A DNA stretch of 64,000 nt from Diphasiastrum complanatum (taxonomy: Eukaryota; Streptophyta; Lycopodiopsida; Lycopodiales; Lycopodiaceae), in assembly GCA_029204225.1 (NCBI GenBank), contig CM055097.1, forward strand, positions 74,003,279 to 74,067,278. The letters are read 5' to 3'. Each line of letters starts with the position of its first letter. Positions within the stretch are counted from its first letter, which is position 1. Positions 20,165 to 31,229 of this stretch are shown piece by piece. Both the position numbers and the translations under genes were made by a program. The notes under the pieces are model-generated. The model ran no database searches and had not been told where the DNA came from. It worked only from the letters and a program-made list of their open reading frames with translations.

Positions 20165-21049
20165 ATGGATATTACATGGCACAAGAGGCTATATCACATG
20201 AATACAGTCGCTCTATACAACGCTAGTCGGAGCAGAGCTTTCACTGGATGTGGTCTCTTTGGGAGGTTCAAAATATTACATCACTTTCATCGACGATTTC
20301 AGCAAGTTTGCAACCGTGTATTTTATCCACAACAATTCAGAGGCTTTGGACAAATTCACAAAGTTCGTGAATTGGGCTGAGAAATGGACTGACAAGAAGG
20401 TGAGGTGAAGCAACTGAAAACAGACAGAGGAGGAAAATACATCTCCAAACGCTTTGCTGAGTTTTGCACCAGTAGAGGCATACTTCACTTGCAAACTACA
20501 ACCTACACACCACAACACAATGGTGTGGCAAAGAGGAGAAATCGGACTCTCATGGAAGCTGCAAGATCCATGATGGCCTATTCAAAGGCATCAAAATTCT
20601 TATGGGCTGAGGCAGTAGCTACAGCTAACTATTTGCAAAATAGGACAGGTAGATCCAGCGTTGCACATACCACGCCACACGAGCTTTGGTGGGGCAACAA
20701 ACCGAGTCTGGCACATGTACGCATTTTTGGATGTGTCGCATACGCCCACATTCCAGATCAGAAAAGAAAGAAGCTAGATGAAAAGGCGGAGCAGGGATTC
20801 CTTGTAGGATATGATGTCCATTCATCATACTATAGGATTTACATGTTTGACAACAGACAAAGCAAGATTGTCAGAGACGTCAGATTCGATGAGTCAAAGA
20901 CGATGGCTGACGAAGATCCAATTGGCTACGAAATCTTGACTAGAGGCTACTATGACCTACCAGCATCTACGGAGGGAATGGACCCTGAGCACCCGGAGCA
21001 AAATGCTCAAATCCCAGATGGACAGAATGACCGTTCAGACAACAAGTAG
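20165..21049 (+). pseudogene. copia integrase with substituted catalytic Glu
   Basis: The pre-integrase WHKRLYHMN and the YYITFIDDFSKF segment lie near 20170-20330 with a frame change. The open part 20405-21049 holds KTDRGGKY with the second Asp, and NGVAKRRNRT where the third catalytic residue is Lys instead of Glu. Then FLWAEAVATANYLQNR, HVRIFGCVAYAHIP and FLVGYD follow in normal order. Confidence 0.85.
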
Positions 21050-21174
21050 CCAGGCGCAGATCCTGTACCCACCAGGACACCTGTTACTCATCAAAATTCA
21101 GCAGTCAGCAAAGGCAAGAAGCTGGACAAAGGCAAGGCCATGGAACTGACTGCGGACTCTCCAAGAAGATCTAT

Positions 21175-21865
21175 GCAAGAAAGAAGAGCATCTGTCAAAT
21201 TTGTACCTGACAGCTCAACCTCTATATTAGAGGAATTTTGTGGATTTGGAGGAAAACCTCAATCATATGAGGAAGCTATCAACTGTCCAGATAAGGACAA
21301 GTGAATTGAAGTGATGGAAGACGAGACAGAATCCATGGAACAGAACAACGTCTGGAATCTAGCTAGCCATTACCAGCAGACAAGAAGACAGTAAAATACA
21401 AATGGGTTTACAAGTACAAGTATGGATCCGATGGCAACATATCCAAATATGGCCAGATTGGTGGCGAAAGGTTTCTCTCATAAGTATGGTGTTGACTATT
21501 TTTCTCCAGTCGTAAAGCATTCGTCCTTACGCTTGTTATTTGCATATGCATCAGCATACAGTCTCAAGATCCGCATCGTGGATGAGAAGGCTGCCTTCTT
21601 ACACGACGAGTTGAATGAAGAGGTCTATATGGACCAGCCACCGGGATTTATCTGCTCACGCTTTGCCAACTACGCCTGCCGAATGTAAAGAAGCATATAT
21701 GGACTGAAGCAGTCTGCCAGGCAGATCACACCCTCAGATTGTTATAATTTCAATCATTTATGTCTATACAAAGGTCACAAATGAGAAAATCATAATCATA
21801 GCAGTCTACGTGGATGACACCTTGATCCTGTCCAGAAGCAACGAGCTAATTACTCAGGTAAAGCA
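21175..21865 (+). pseudogene. copia reverse transcriptase, truncated
   Basis: The hinge and the RT start (KWVYKYKYGSDG) lie in one frame. The open 21422-21688 piece carries LVAKGFSHKYGVDYF, FSPVVKHSSLRLLF, DEKAAFLHDELNEEVYMDQPPGF. Another frame near 21800-21850 reads VYVDDTLIL, the catalytic YVDD box. The element is cut off about 25 bp later. Confidence 0.8.
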
Positions 21866-22930
21866 TGGTATTCCACATCATTTTGAAATATCATACATAA
21901 TTGTACGGTTTCAATTCTCATACTTCGACCAAATTTTACCCACAAATAAATCACCTTTAGTGTTGGAATGCACGTCATATACTTGAATTGCTGACGTCTA
22001 CGACTCCTCAGTTTCTAATCAGATGATGGTTGTCTTTGATGCTTGAGGAACTTGCGCTATCATACTGCTCTTTCAATCCATTAAATGGGAGTTCTGAAAT
22101 TTTGACAAAGCTTCATTAAATGAAGTGCCAAATGGCTCGAATTTTGCCCTTATATAGCGGAATTTAGAGTGTGTATTAGGCGAAATGCACTTTTCCCAGT
22201 TCAGTTCCAACCAAAATTTTGCAGGGACCTTCTTCACAATATTCTAAGACCTCAAAGAAGTCTTCAAAGGTTCAAAAGGTGATTTGACAGTCCTGTCTAC
22301 GAAGGTTTTGACTGTCTGTGAAGGTTCAACCCTCACAAGAGGTGATTTCTCGCACAAATTGCTCCAGTTATTGGATTTTCAAGATCAGACCATGTAGGCA
22401 GATTAATTTCACTGCTCTGATTCCATTTATGCCCTCTGCAAAGGTTGGTTTGTTGATCTTGATACTTTGCAAAGGTTCCAAAGATTTTGCCTTCCAAAAC
22501 CCTCGCAAACACTCAATTTTGATGATTTTTCCATCAATAACTCTCGTAGAGATTTTTCTAGATGCATCTGAGTTAGATCTGGTGACTGTCAAAGTCTCGA
22601 GACCTAATTCCCAAGGGATCTCAAAAATCATGGAAAAAGTGCTCTTTTTCAGTGTTTTTTTGACAAGATCTTGAGATTATTTGATCCTTAACTCTTGCAG
22701 ACCGGTATTCCATTGCATCTAGGTTGGATTTGACTATGGGGAGTTTTCTAGGACTTCTGATGGACATTTGGTAGCTGATCTATCAGTTTAAGTGAATTTT
22801 GCCTCTATTTTGCCACGTTTTCTTGAGATTGATGTCTTTGATTTGCAAGAATAGCGGCTGATTGATGTAATCTGATAATCTGCTTTATTGTTGATCCTAT
22901 CTGGATCTAGATCTCACTTGGATCTTGTCG
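21866..22930. other. No recognisable gene
   Basis: Non-coding, T-rich sequence between the truncated copia and the minus-strand gypsy. Words such as GAAGGTTY and GCAAAGGTTCCAAAG recur near 22260-22490. An LTR of either element may be hidden here but could not be delimited. Confidence 0.35.
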
Positions 22931-22933
22931 GAT

Positions 22934-23485
22934 CTATGTAGTCTCATTGACAAAATGACTTCCGTGATTGCTGACTATTTCCACCGGGCATTCTAAGTGC
23001 ACAATAATATTCTCGTACAAGAACATGGCAATTGCTTGAGTGTCAGCTATTCGCACTGCCTTGGCTTTGACCCACTTGGGGAGGTAATTTGTGGCCACGA
23101 TAATATATCGGGCTTGTGAACTTTTTGCGGCAGGATAAATTGGACTGATATAGTCCAATCCCCACTTCTCGCATTGTGCTTGAGCTAAAATCGGATGTAA
23201 CAGATCATAGTTCAGTCTTGTTGGCCTCCTAGCTCTTTGGCACACATCACATTTCTTCAAGTAATCATCTGTATCCTTATGAATCGTTGGCCACCAACAT
23301 CCTGATTGTAGGATCTTGCGAACTGTAATGTCAGATGCAAAATGACCACCACCCATGCCTTCATGCGAAATTGAGATAATTTGGATGGCCTCGTGTGGAA
23401 GAATACATCTTCGAAGAATATCATATAAACATCTTCGATACAATTGTTTGACAATCAGTTGATAAGGTCTAGTTTTTAGAATCAA
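22934..23485 (-). pseudogene. Ty3/gypsy integrase, truncated
   Basis: A 183-residue open piece. The H2C2 zinc module is HEGMGGGHFA ... CDVCQRARRP. The integrase core starts at WGLDYISP (first Asp), then YIIVATNYLPKWVKA. The expected second Asp box reads VSNHGSHFVN, with Asn in place of Asp. The sequence stops shortly after, so the catalytic Glu and C-terminus are missing. Confidence 0.85.
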
Positions 23486-23512
23486 TTTTCGTTGTTCCGC
23501 CTTGGGTGAGGA

Positions 23513-24130
23513 TTAATCCGGTTGGCCCCACATTAAATATTCAACTATATATACGGCCCATTCAGGTACAATGTCAATATAAAACAAGACAGCGTCAGAT
23601 AGCTCATCATCAGGTAGGACTACAGTTTCCTTCCCCTTGATTCGCAACACATGATAAGCCATGTAATGCTTCTTTCCCTTGCGAACCACTATCTGAAAAT
23701 CAAACTCCAACAACAGAAGTAACCAACGGGTGATTCTCCATGTGTTGCAAGTTTTATTAACAAGATATAGCAAGGGTTGATGGTCCGTATAAAAAGCAAA
23801 ATGTGTGGCCATCAAATAATGTCGAAACTTCTTAACCGCATAAATCATAGCCAGTGCCTCTCGTTTTGTTGTCGAATAATTCATCTCTGAGTCATTGAGT
23901 TGTTGGCTTGCAAATCGGACTGGAAATTTTTTTTTGTATTCTCCTGGCTGGGTTAAGACAGCTCCTACTGCATACTTCGATGCATCTGTATGCACATGAA
24001 ACTCTATGAACCAATTGGGTGGCCATAATATTGGCGATGAGACCAATGCATCTTTAAGCTTCTGGAAATCCTCTAGGGCTTCCTCAGTCCAATGTGGTTC
24101 CATTGTGAGTTTGTAGATTGGTCGCATCTG
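23513..24130 (-). pseudogene. Ty3/gypsy RNase H (with RT tail)
   Basis: A 204-residue open piece. WTEEALEDFQKLKDALVSSP is the connection after RT, then RNase H with HTDASKYAVGAVL (Asp), STTKREALAMIYAVKKFRHY (Glu), and FYTDHQPLLYL (Asp). It ends one base frame away from the integrase piece at 23485. Confidence 0.87.
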
Positions 24131-24701
24131 TTTTTGTCACTCGGTTAATTTTGTGTCAAGTATGGGATTTTTTTGGAACTGAGGTTTTCTAGTTTATTGG
24201 GGTGTAGTGTGATTGCGTCGTGAATCAATTCTTCGTCTATTGTATCTCAAACTTTGTCTGGATACACGTCCCATGTGTATACTTTGGGTTTGGGCCTATA
24301 CGTTTGTGTGTTTGGTACTTTCGAGATCAATTGCACATGAGTCAAAGGCCCTGACAACTTGATCTCTTGTGGAATCGATTTCGGCGAATAACGTTTGTTA
24401 TCTAGATAAAGGAGTACATGTTCATCCGTCAGTTGAACATCATTCATCAAAAGAATACCTTCTTCCGAAACTTGTGCGACGGAGACACTAGATTCTCCTG
24501 GGCACCAAGCTATGGGAATTGGTCGATCATCATAAGGGGAATGATGGGCGTATCAATGTCTGTAGAAGTTGGGAGAAGATACACTTCTTCTGCAGCGGTT
24601 TTGATATGACATTTGTTGGAATTAGCACAGTCCAGAGTGGTCAGTGCTTGACCCCAATTTATTATGTCTGTTGATCTCGCATAGTGGCCTTTCGGTTGGA
24701 T
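24131..24701 (-). pseudogene. Ty3/gypsy protease-RT linker, RT deleted
   Basis: Reading the minus strand from copia A's target site, WGQALTTLDC, a segment ending in IDTPIIPLMMIDQFP, and the later HVLLYLDNKRYSPKS region have the character of gypsy pol before the RT. No RT motifs (such as F/YxDD) are found before RNase H begins at 24127, so the RT has been deleted. Confidence 0.55.
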
Positions 24702-24706
24702 CAGGA
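24702..24706. repeat. Target-site duplication of copia A, left
   Basis: CAGGA, repeated at 30659-30663 immediately after the 3' LTR. Confidence 0.85.
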
Positions 24707-25537
24707 TGTGAAAAATGCAAAAATAAGCTTGGTAGAGGCCAAAAATCTTGTATATAGGATGATTACACATGTGTGGAGTCTGTTCCCACGTGTGAAAATA
24801 GTGTACTTGTCATGTACCATAATCATATAGGTTGTACATATGATTTAATTCAAGTTCTAGTGGCTAAAAAGGCCAAAAACTAGTTTTCTAGACATATGAC
24901 ACATGGCATCAATCTATTGATTGCATGAGCCACATCCTTTGGTTAGGTGTCACATGCCATGTGTAGAGGACAGCTCACATGTGTGGAATAAGCTGAAGTA
25001 GACGAATTTTGACTTCTAGAAGATTTTCAAGTAGATCTCCATATAGAAGGAAAATGGACCAAAAGTGCTCAAAATAGAAGTTTGTCCAAGTGTCAGTTTT
25101 GCATGGTGAATCATCATATGACAAAGCACCTTCACACATGTGGGATCAAAGGGATGATCAGTACCACGAGCTCCCACTTATTGTATATATAGAGCCACAT
25201 TTGGCCATAATCATTGTGAGACACCAATCTTGGTTTTGGAAGCAATTTTGAGTGATTCTCTCCATTTGTCTACATTTGTTTTGATTGTTTTGAGGTGCTA
25301 TCAATGTGTACTTGATTTTCAGGTTGGAGTTCGTACTCAGACAGGGTTTCGCACGTGGAAAACCAGAAAGTACACCTACCTTCAATTAATGATTGTTCTT
25401 GTTAGGATTTTGTGTCTAGAATTGATCTAGATTGATCTTAATCTCAAGTAGATTGATAGATCAAGTAATCTGACAACCAATCCCTCTTGAGGATCAGATT
25501 AAGATCCACTCTTGGTCCTTTTTGTACTTTTTCAAAT
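24707..25537 (+). repeat. Copia A 5' LTR
   Basis: Starts TGTGAAAAATGC. It aligns without gaps to the 3' LTR for 827 bp, up to GTACTTTTTC (25533). The final CACA of the 3' copy is AAAT here, and no TGGTATCAG primer-binding site follows, so the LTR end and PBS have been lost. Confidence 0.88.
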
Positions 25538-26064
25538 TTTGTGTAGCGAGTTGAATTTGATAGCTATTCCTAAAAATTTTGGTCTAGATCTTGTTGTGGG
25601 CTGTAGGAACCCTTTTCACAAGTGTGAGGCTGTACAGCTCTGGTTTTGACTGAGAAATTTCAAAAATTTGTAGAATTTGACTCACATACCCAATTTGAGT
25701 GATTTTTGGTGCAAAATCAAGCATTTTCTATAGGGAGTCTAATTCCTTGATTAGTTCTTGGATTAGATCAGCCAAAAAATTAAAATTGAAGCTTGAATGA
25801 GGTGCATTAATTGATCTACTCTGATTTTTTGATTGTATGTTGAAGTTGCAGAGAGAAATTGCTAAAAATCATAGATTAAGGAGTGATTTTGCAAGGTTGA
25901 GACTAGAATCTAAATTTCCATCATTCTAGATTGGTTCATGAGTGATAGGATTGAGTCTATAAGCTTTCTAAATTGCTAGAAGACTTTAGGTTTAGATCTC
26001 TTAGAGAAACCATAACAGTTTCTAGTGCTTTTTCACATTCAAAAATGGCATCAATGGGTGTTTT
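25538..26064. other. Copia A leader
   Basis: Untranslated leader between the LTR and gag. No canonical PBS is found. A TTTTCACA followed by AGTGTGAGG at about 25613-25629 is the only LTR-end-like word. Confidence 0.5.
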
Positions 26065-26890
26065 TTGCTTGAAGCTAGTGAAAGACTTACATCCACTAAT
26101 TATGCTACTTGGATAGTTCGAATGGAGTCTTTGCTTGTACTTCATGATCTTTATGACATAGTACTTGAGGTGGAAGTAGAACCTCTAGGAGGAGTTGAAT
26201 TGGCTAAGTACAAAAAGAGATGTAGAGTTGCATTACACTGCATAAAAATGAATGTAAGTAATGAACTTCTGAAAGAAATCTCATCTTGTACCACATCCAA
26301 AGAGGCATGGGATTCATTAAAATCATGCTTAGGAATCAAATCCTTCAAAGCATGAAAGGAAGTAGTGAAAGTGCCCAAAATTATGTCTTTAGGATCAAAT
26401 TTTTGAATAAAGAGTTGTCTTCTATAGATGATAAAATCAAAGATGATGAATTAGTTCAAATCATTTGAAATGGATTAGGAGATGATTATTCCAATCTTGT
26501 TCAAACCTTTGCTATTCAAGATTCACTTCCTAGTATTGAAAAACTTCAAAGTGTGCTTGTTAGTGAGGAGAGTAGAATGCTTCATATCAAAAGTAGGATG
26601 AGTTCCTTATCTTTGAATGATGGTGATGAAAAAGCTAACTTTTCTTTGAAAGGCAAGAAGAAGAAGTTTCCATCCAAGAAGACTCAAGACATGGAGATGG
26701 AGAACAAAGATGGAGCGTCAAGTTCCAAAGGCAAGAGCAAGAAGGAGAAGAAGAAGCTAAAGTGTTTCTTTTGTGGAAAAAAGAGACATTTTGCATCCGA
26801 GTGCTACAAGAAAAAGAATGCCCAAGAGAAGGACAATCAAGGAAGAAGGCAATCTATCTTTGATGGTATCCTCACCACAAACATCTAATC
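26065..26890 (+). pseudogene. Copia A gag
   Basis: The N-terminus (26065-26355) reads LTSTNYATWIVRMESLL, then CIKMNVSNELLKEIS and SKEAWDSLKS. After a frameshift come SAQNYVFRIKFLNKELSS, a TGA at 26466, then the SLPSIEKLQSVLVSEE region. The basic C-terminus holds one complete CCHC knuckle, CFFCGKKRHFASEC (26760-26805). Confidence 0.85.
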
Positions 26891-27669
26891 AAGACACTTG
26901 GTGGATTGATAGTGGGGCAAGCTCTCACATGACTCACCAAAAAGACTACTTTTCTAATCTACTTTCTTACAATAGTTCTAAGAGATTTATCTTCACTGCA
27001 AGTGATCAAGAATGTGAGATTGTAGGTGTTGGATCCATTCCTTTATGTCTAGGATCATCTAAAAAAGTAGATCTAGACAATGTTCTTTATGTACCTTCAA
27101 TTACAAAGAACTTGTTGAGTGTAGGACAACTTATGGATAGTGGATTAGATGTACATTTCAAGCATGGAGCATGTTCTATCTTGAAAGATGAAAAATGTAT
27201 TGCTAGTGGTTTCAAGCAAGGGAGGTTATTCAAATTGGATGCTAGTGTGATGGTTGGAAGTGTGAACATGGCAAGGGAGGAGCTTACTCAAGTGGAATTA
27301 TGGCACAAAAGGTTAGGCCATCCTAACTACAAAGCTATGGAGACCATGGTGACAAAGGAGCTAGCAAGAGGACTTCCCAAAACCATATCCAAGTGTGGCA
27401 AGCTTTGTGAAGCTTGTGGACTCTCCAAATCTCATAAGCTTCCTTTCAAGAGATCTTTGATAAAATCTAACTCTCCTCTTAGTCTTATACACTCGGATGT
27501 TCATTCATTTTCACATGAATCAAATGGTGGAGCTCTAATGTATGTCACTTTTATTGATGATAAATCAAGATACTCTTGGGTTTATCTCTTGTCTAAGAAA
27601 AGTGAAGTTTTTGAGTCCTTTGTAAAGTTCAAAACTCTTGTGGAAAAGCAACTTAATACTAGAGAATAG
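26880..27669 (+). pseudogene. Copia A protease, pre-integrase and integrase N-part
   Basis: The active-site WWIDSGASSHMTHQ starts the protease. NVLYVPSITKNLLSVGQLM follows, then the HHCC pre-integrase module (LWHKRLGHPNYKAME ... CEACGLSKSHKLP) and the first integrase Asp in HSDVHSF. The frame ends in a stop at 27667 where the rest of the catalytic core has been deleted. Confidence 0.88.
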
Positions 27670-28040
27670 GACACTATGTGAGTGTGCTAAAGCTATGAGA
27701 TTAGATGCATCTCTTTCTATTTCATTTTGGGGAGAAGCTATTTTATGTGCAAATTTTCTTTGTAATAGAATGACTAATAGTGCCATTAAAGGACTTACAC
27801 CTTATGAAGTATTGTTTGGCAAAAAGCCAAATCTTAGTGATTTGAAAGCTTTTGGATGTACTTGTTATGTACATATTCCTTTAGAAACAAGGAAAAAAGG
27901 AAGATGCCACTTCTTTCAAAGGCATCTTTGTTGGTTATAGTGAAAGTAAGAAAGCCTGTAGGATATATGATCCTATTACAAAAAAAGTTGTTGCTAGTAG
28001 AGATGTACTTTTTGATGAATCTCTCCAAGCCAAAGGAAAG
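27662..28040 (+). pseudogene. Copia A integrase C-terminal part
   Basis: Resumes at ENRTLCECAKAMRLDASL, after the position of the catalytic Glu, then FWGEAILCANFLCNR, FGCTCYVHIP, a frameshift near 27895, and FVGYSESKKACRIYDP. Compared with copia B, about 46 residues are missing, including the second Asp and the Glu. Confidence 0.85.
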
Positions 28041-29297
28041 GTGACTTCCAACAACACTCAACTTGTCAATGATCATGCTATGGCCGAGGAGGAGCTTCAT
28101 GAAGATGAAGACCAAGTGGAACCTACTCCAAGTCCAAGGGTGCCAAGAAGGTCAACAAGGACAAGGATTGAGCCATCAAGGCTCACTTATAGTGACAAAG
28201 GGGAGCAAAGGGAAGATTCTCAACTACTCAACTCTTATACTTTCTGGACTACTATGCTTGAAGAACCAACTAGTTTTGAGGAAGCAAATAAGTCTCAATA
28301 TTGGAGGAAAGCTATGCAAGTAGAGTTTGATGCATTAATGGAAAATCAAACTTGGAAACTTGTTGATTTACCTTATGGAAAGAAGCCTCTTACTTGTAAA
28401 TGGATATATAGATTGAAATATAATCAAGATGGTTCCATTCATAAGTACAAAGCTAGACCTGTAGCGAAAGGTTTTTTGCAAGTCAAAGGCATAGATTATG
28501 ATGAAACCTTTGCACCTGTTGCAAAGCTTGTGACCATTAGATTAATCATATGTCTTGCAACTTCATTCAAATGGGAGCTCTTCCAACTTGATGTGACAAA
28601 TGCTTTCTTAAATGGATTCTTGGAAGAGGAAATCTACATGTGCCAACCCGAGGGCTTCATCAAAGATGGAGAAGAAGACAAGGTGTGTCTCTTGAAGAAG
28701 AGTCTTTATGGACTCAAGCAAGCACCAAGAGCATGGTACTCTAGGTTGCATTCCTATCTTATTTCAATTGGATTTGTTGTAAGTTCTTATGAACCATCAT
28801 TGTACTAAAAATGTAATGATGGAAAGATCATTATCTTAGTTTTATATGTTGATGACATTATACTCATAGGAAATGATCTAGATGGCATTAAGAATGTAAA
28901 AGTTTCCTTGTCTAGTGAATATAAGATGGTAGATCTAGGACTTCTTAAAGTTATACTTGGAATAGAAGTCACTAGAAGTAATGATTTTACCTTCATATGT
29001 CAATCTAAGTATGCTAGATCAATCTTAGCAAGATTTGGCATGATTGATTGTAAAGGAGTTGAAACTCCTATGGAACTAAGTGTAAAAGGTTCTAAGGAAA
29101 GTGATGAAGCATCCTTTGAGGACATCACTACCTATAGAATGCTTATTGGTTCCTTGATATACTTAACTATCACTAGACCAGATCTTAGCTTTTGTGTTGG
29201 CAAGTCGAGTCAATACATGCAAAGTCCATTAATGTGTCATTGGAAAGGAGCAAAAAGGGTGTTAAGGTACATCTCGGCTACAAAAGACTTTGGATAG
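28041..29297 (+). pseudogene. Copia A reverse transcriptase
   Basis: The hinge leads into a W-rich RT start, QTWKLVDLPYGKKPLTCKW, then KARPVAKGFLQVKGIDYDE, TFAPVAKLVTIRLI, DVTNAFLNGFLEEEIYM and SLYGLKQAPRAWY. A TAA at 28806-28808 interrupts the frame 12 codons before the catalytic YVDDIIL. The frame resumes to GMIDCKGVETPME and RPDLSFCVGKSSQYMQ, and breaks at 29297. Confidence 0.88.
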
Positions 29298-29812
29298 TTT
29301 ATGAAAGGACTAATATTTGTTTGAGAGCATATTCGAACTCAAGTTTTGCAAGCGACAAGATGGATAGAAGATCCATAAGTGCATTTGCTACATTCTTATG
29401 TGGAGGAGTTATATCTTGGCTTTCTAAAAAGCAAGATACCATCTCTCTTTCATCAACAGAATCTGAATATAAAGCTATGACAACAACAACAAAGGAGGTT
29501 CTTTGGCTTAAAAGGCTTTTGGAGGAGCTACATGTGATCAAGGATGAAGACATTCCATGCATATATTGTGATAATCAAGCAGCTCAACAACGTGCAAACA
29601 ATCTAGTCTTCCATGCTCGAACAAAGCACATCGAAATTGCACATCATTTCGTGAGGGAGAAAGTGCAAGCAAAGGAGATCAAGCTTATTCATGTTTCATC
29701 ATCAGATTGCATTGCTGATATACTCACCAAGGCATTTCCTAAATATCCATTTATAGAATTAAGATTGGCTCTTGGAGTTATAGATAGATCTATGCTAGAT
29801 TTACCAAGCTAG
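29298..29812 (+). pseudogene. Copia A RNase H
   Basis: Open from a frameshift near 29297: MDRRSISAFATFLCGGVISW, SSTESEYKAM, YCDNQAAQQRANN, RTKHIEIAHHFVREKVQ and CIADILTKAFP. The first acidic block (usually SDSDFAGD) reads NSSFASD, so one catalytic Asp is probably lost. Confidence 0.85.
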
Positions 29813-29814
29813 AT

Positions 29815-29827
29815 TTTTGAGGAGGAG
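29815..29827 (+). other. Copia A polypurine tract
   Basis: TTTTGAGGAGGAG directly before the 3' LTR; the plus-strand primer site. Confidence 0.75.
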
Positions 29828-30658
29828 TGTGAAAAATGCAAAAATAAGCTTGGTAGAGGCCAAAAATCTTGTATATAGGATGATTACACATGTGTGGAGT
29901 TTGTTCCCACGTGTGAAAATAGTGTACTTGTCATGTACCATAATCATATAGGTTGTACATATGATTTAATTCAAGTTCTAGTGGCTAAAAAGGCCAAAAA
30001 CTAGTTTTCTAGACATATGACACATGGCATCAATCTATTGATTGCATGAGCCACATCCTTTGGTTAGGTGTCACATCCCATGTGTAGAGGACAGCTCACA
30101 TGTGTGGAATAAGCTGAAGTAGATGAACTTTGACTTCTAGAAGATTTTCAAGTAGATCTCCATATAGAAGGAAAATGGACCAAAAGTGCTCAAAATAGAA
30201 GTTTGTCCAAGTGTCAGTTTTGCATGGTGAATCATCATATGACAAAGCACCTTCACACATGTGGGATCAAAGGGATGATCAGTACCACGAGCTCCCACTT
30301 ATTGTATATATAGAGCCACATTTAGCCATAATCATTGTGAGACACCAATCTTGATTTTGGAAGCAATTTTGAGTGATTCTCTCCATTTGTCTACATTTGT
30401 TTTGATTGTTTTGAGGTGCTATCAATGTGTACTTGATTTTCAGGTTGGAGTCCATACTCAGACAGGGTTTCACACGTGGGAAACCAGAAAGTACACCTAC
30501 CTTCAATTAATGATTGTTCTTGTTAGGATTTTGTGTCTAGAATTGATCTAGATTGATCTTAATCTCAAGTGGATTGATAGATCAAGTAATCTGACAACCA
30601 ATCCCTCTTGAGGATCAGATTAAGATCCACCTTTGGTCCTTTTTGTACTTTTTCCACA
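29828..30658 (+). repeat. Copia A 3' LTR
   Basis: 831 bp, TGTGAAAAA at the start and TTTTTCCACA at the end, followed by the CAGGA target duplication. Confidence 0.9.
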
Positions 30659-30663
30659 CAGGA

Positions 30664-31047
30664 CACTATCTGATTCGTCATAAGTTGTTGATGACCAATC
30701 ATCATAAACTTTAGTGGGCTTTACATGGCCAGTTGAGTCAATAGTGACTCGTTTGTCGTTATTGCCAAAGGTGATTTTGCTACGCTTCCAATCTTGGACA
30801 ACGTTGGCCATCTGAACCAGGGTGTGCCATGAAGGAGTTTATATGTATTTGCATCATCTGGAAAATCAACAATGATGCAATCAATGGTAAATTTGACACC
30901 TGCAATACGTACTGGTATATTTGATAAGTGACCTGCAGAATCTATGACTCGCTGATCGGCCATACGAAGTTTGTAACGTGGTTGGAATTCCTTCCACAAT
31001 TGTTGTTGCAAAAATTGCGGATATTTTTTCCGCAATTTTTTTTGCAC
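30664..31047 (-). pseudogene. Ty3/gypsy protease fragment (continuation of the 23-24.7 kb remnant)
   Basis: Reads FQPRYKLRMADQRVIDSAGH, then IPVRIAGVKFTIDCIIVDFPDD and KLLHGTPWF, the shape of a gypsy retropepsin-like domain before the RT (usual MADQR...G...FxVxD...LLGRPWL). A stop lies near 30720. Without copia A it continues into 24701, so it is one element split by that insertion. Confidence 0.7.
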
Positions 31048-31224
31048 AAATTGCGAAAAAATTTGGAAAAATTCATTTTCGCAATTTTTTTTTCAAAAGT
31101 GTCAAAAAAATTGCAGAAAATAAATCCACAGTATAAAATAAATTGCGGATTTATTTTTCGTAACTTTTATACACTATTTTGAAAAAAAAAAATACGAAAA
31201 TGAATTTTCACAACTGTTTTGACA
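31010..31224. repeat. AT-rich tract with repeated AATTGCGGA-like words, left part
   Basis: Words such as AAATTGCGAAAA, AATTGCGGAT and TTTTTCGCAAT recur on both strands within 200 bp. The same word type resumes at 36611 after copia B, so the element landed inside this tract. Confidence 0.6.
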
Positions 31225-31229
31225 ATTTT
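31225..31229. repeat. Target-site duplication of copia B, left
   Basis: ATTTT, matched at 36611-36615. Confidence 0.8.

Larger units (their letters stand above)
18713..21865 (+). mobile_element. Truncated Ty1/copia element
   Basis: PBS, gag, protease, integrase and part of the RT are present in order on the plus strand. The element ends shortly after the YVDD box of the RT (about 21865), with no RNase H, polypurine tract or 3' LTR. Many frameshifts and stops show that it is old. Confidence 0.88.
24707..30658 (+). mobile_element. Copia A: full-length, degenerate Ty1/copia inserted in a gypsy remnant
   Basis: It has 831-bp LTRs, gag, protease, integrase, RT, RNase H and a polypurine tract, bounded by a 5-bp target duplication. 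The LTRs differ at about a dozen positions, nearly all transitions, so it is older than copia B. The 5' LTR/PBS junction has been altered, the integrase centre is deleted, and the frame is broken by several stops and shifts. It splits the minus-strand gypsy between 24701 and 30664. Confidence 0.9.

Noticed and set aside
22318-22674. 118-residue plus-strand ORF
   Set aside because: Codon use and composition look random, no motif, and it lies in a non-coding T-rich stretch.
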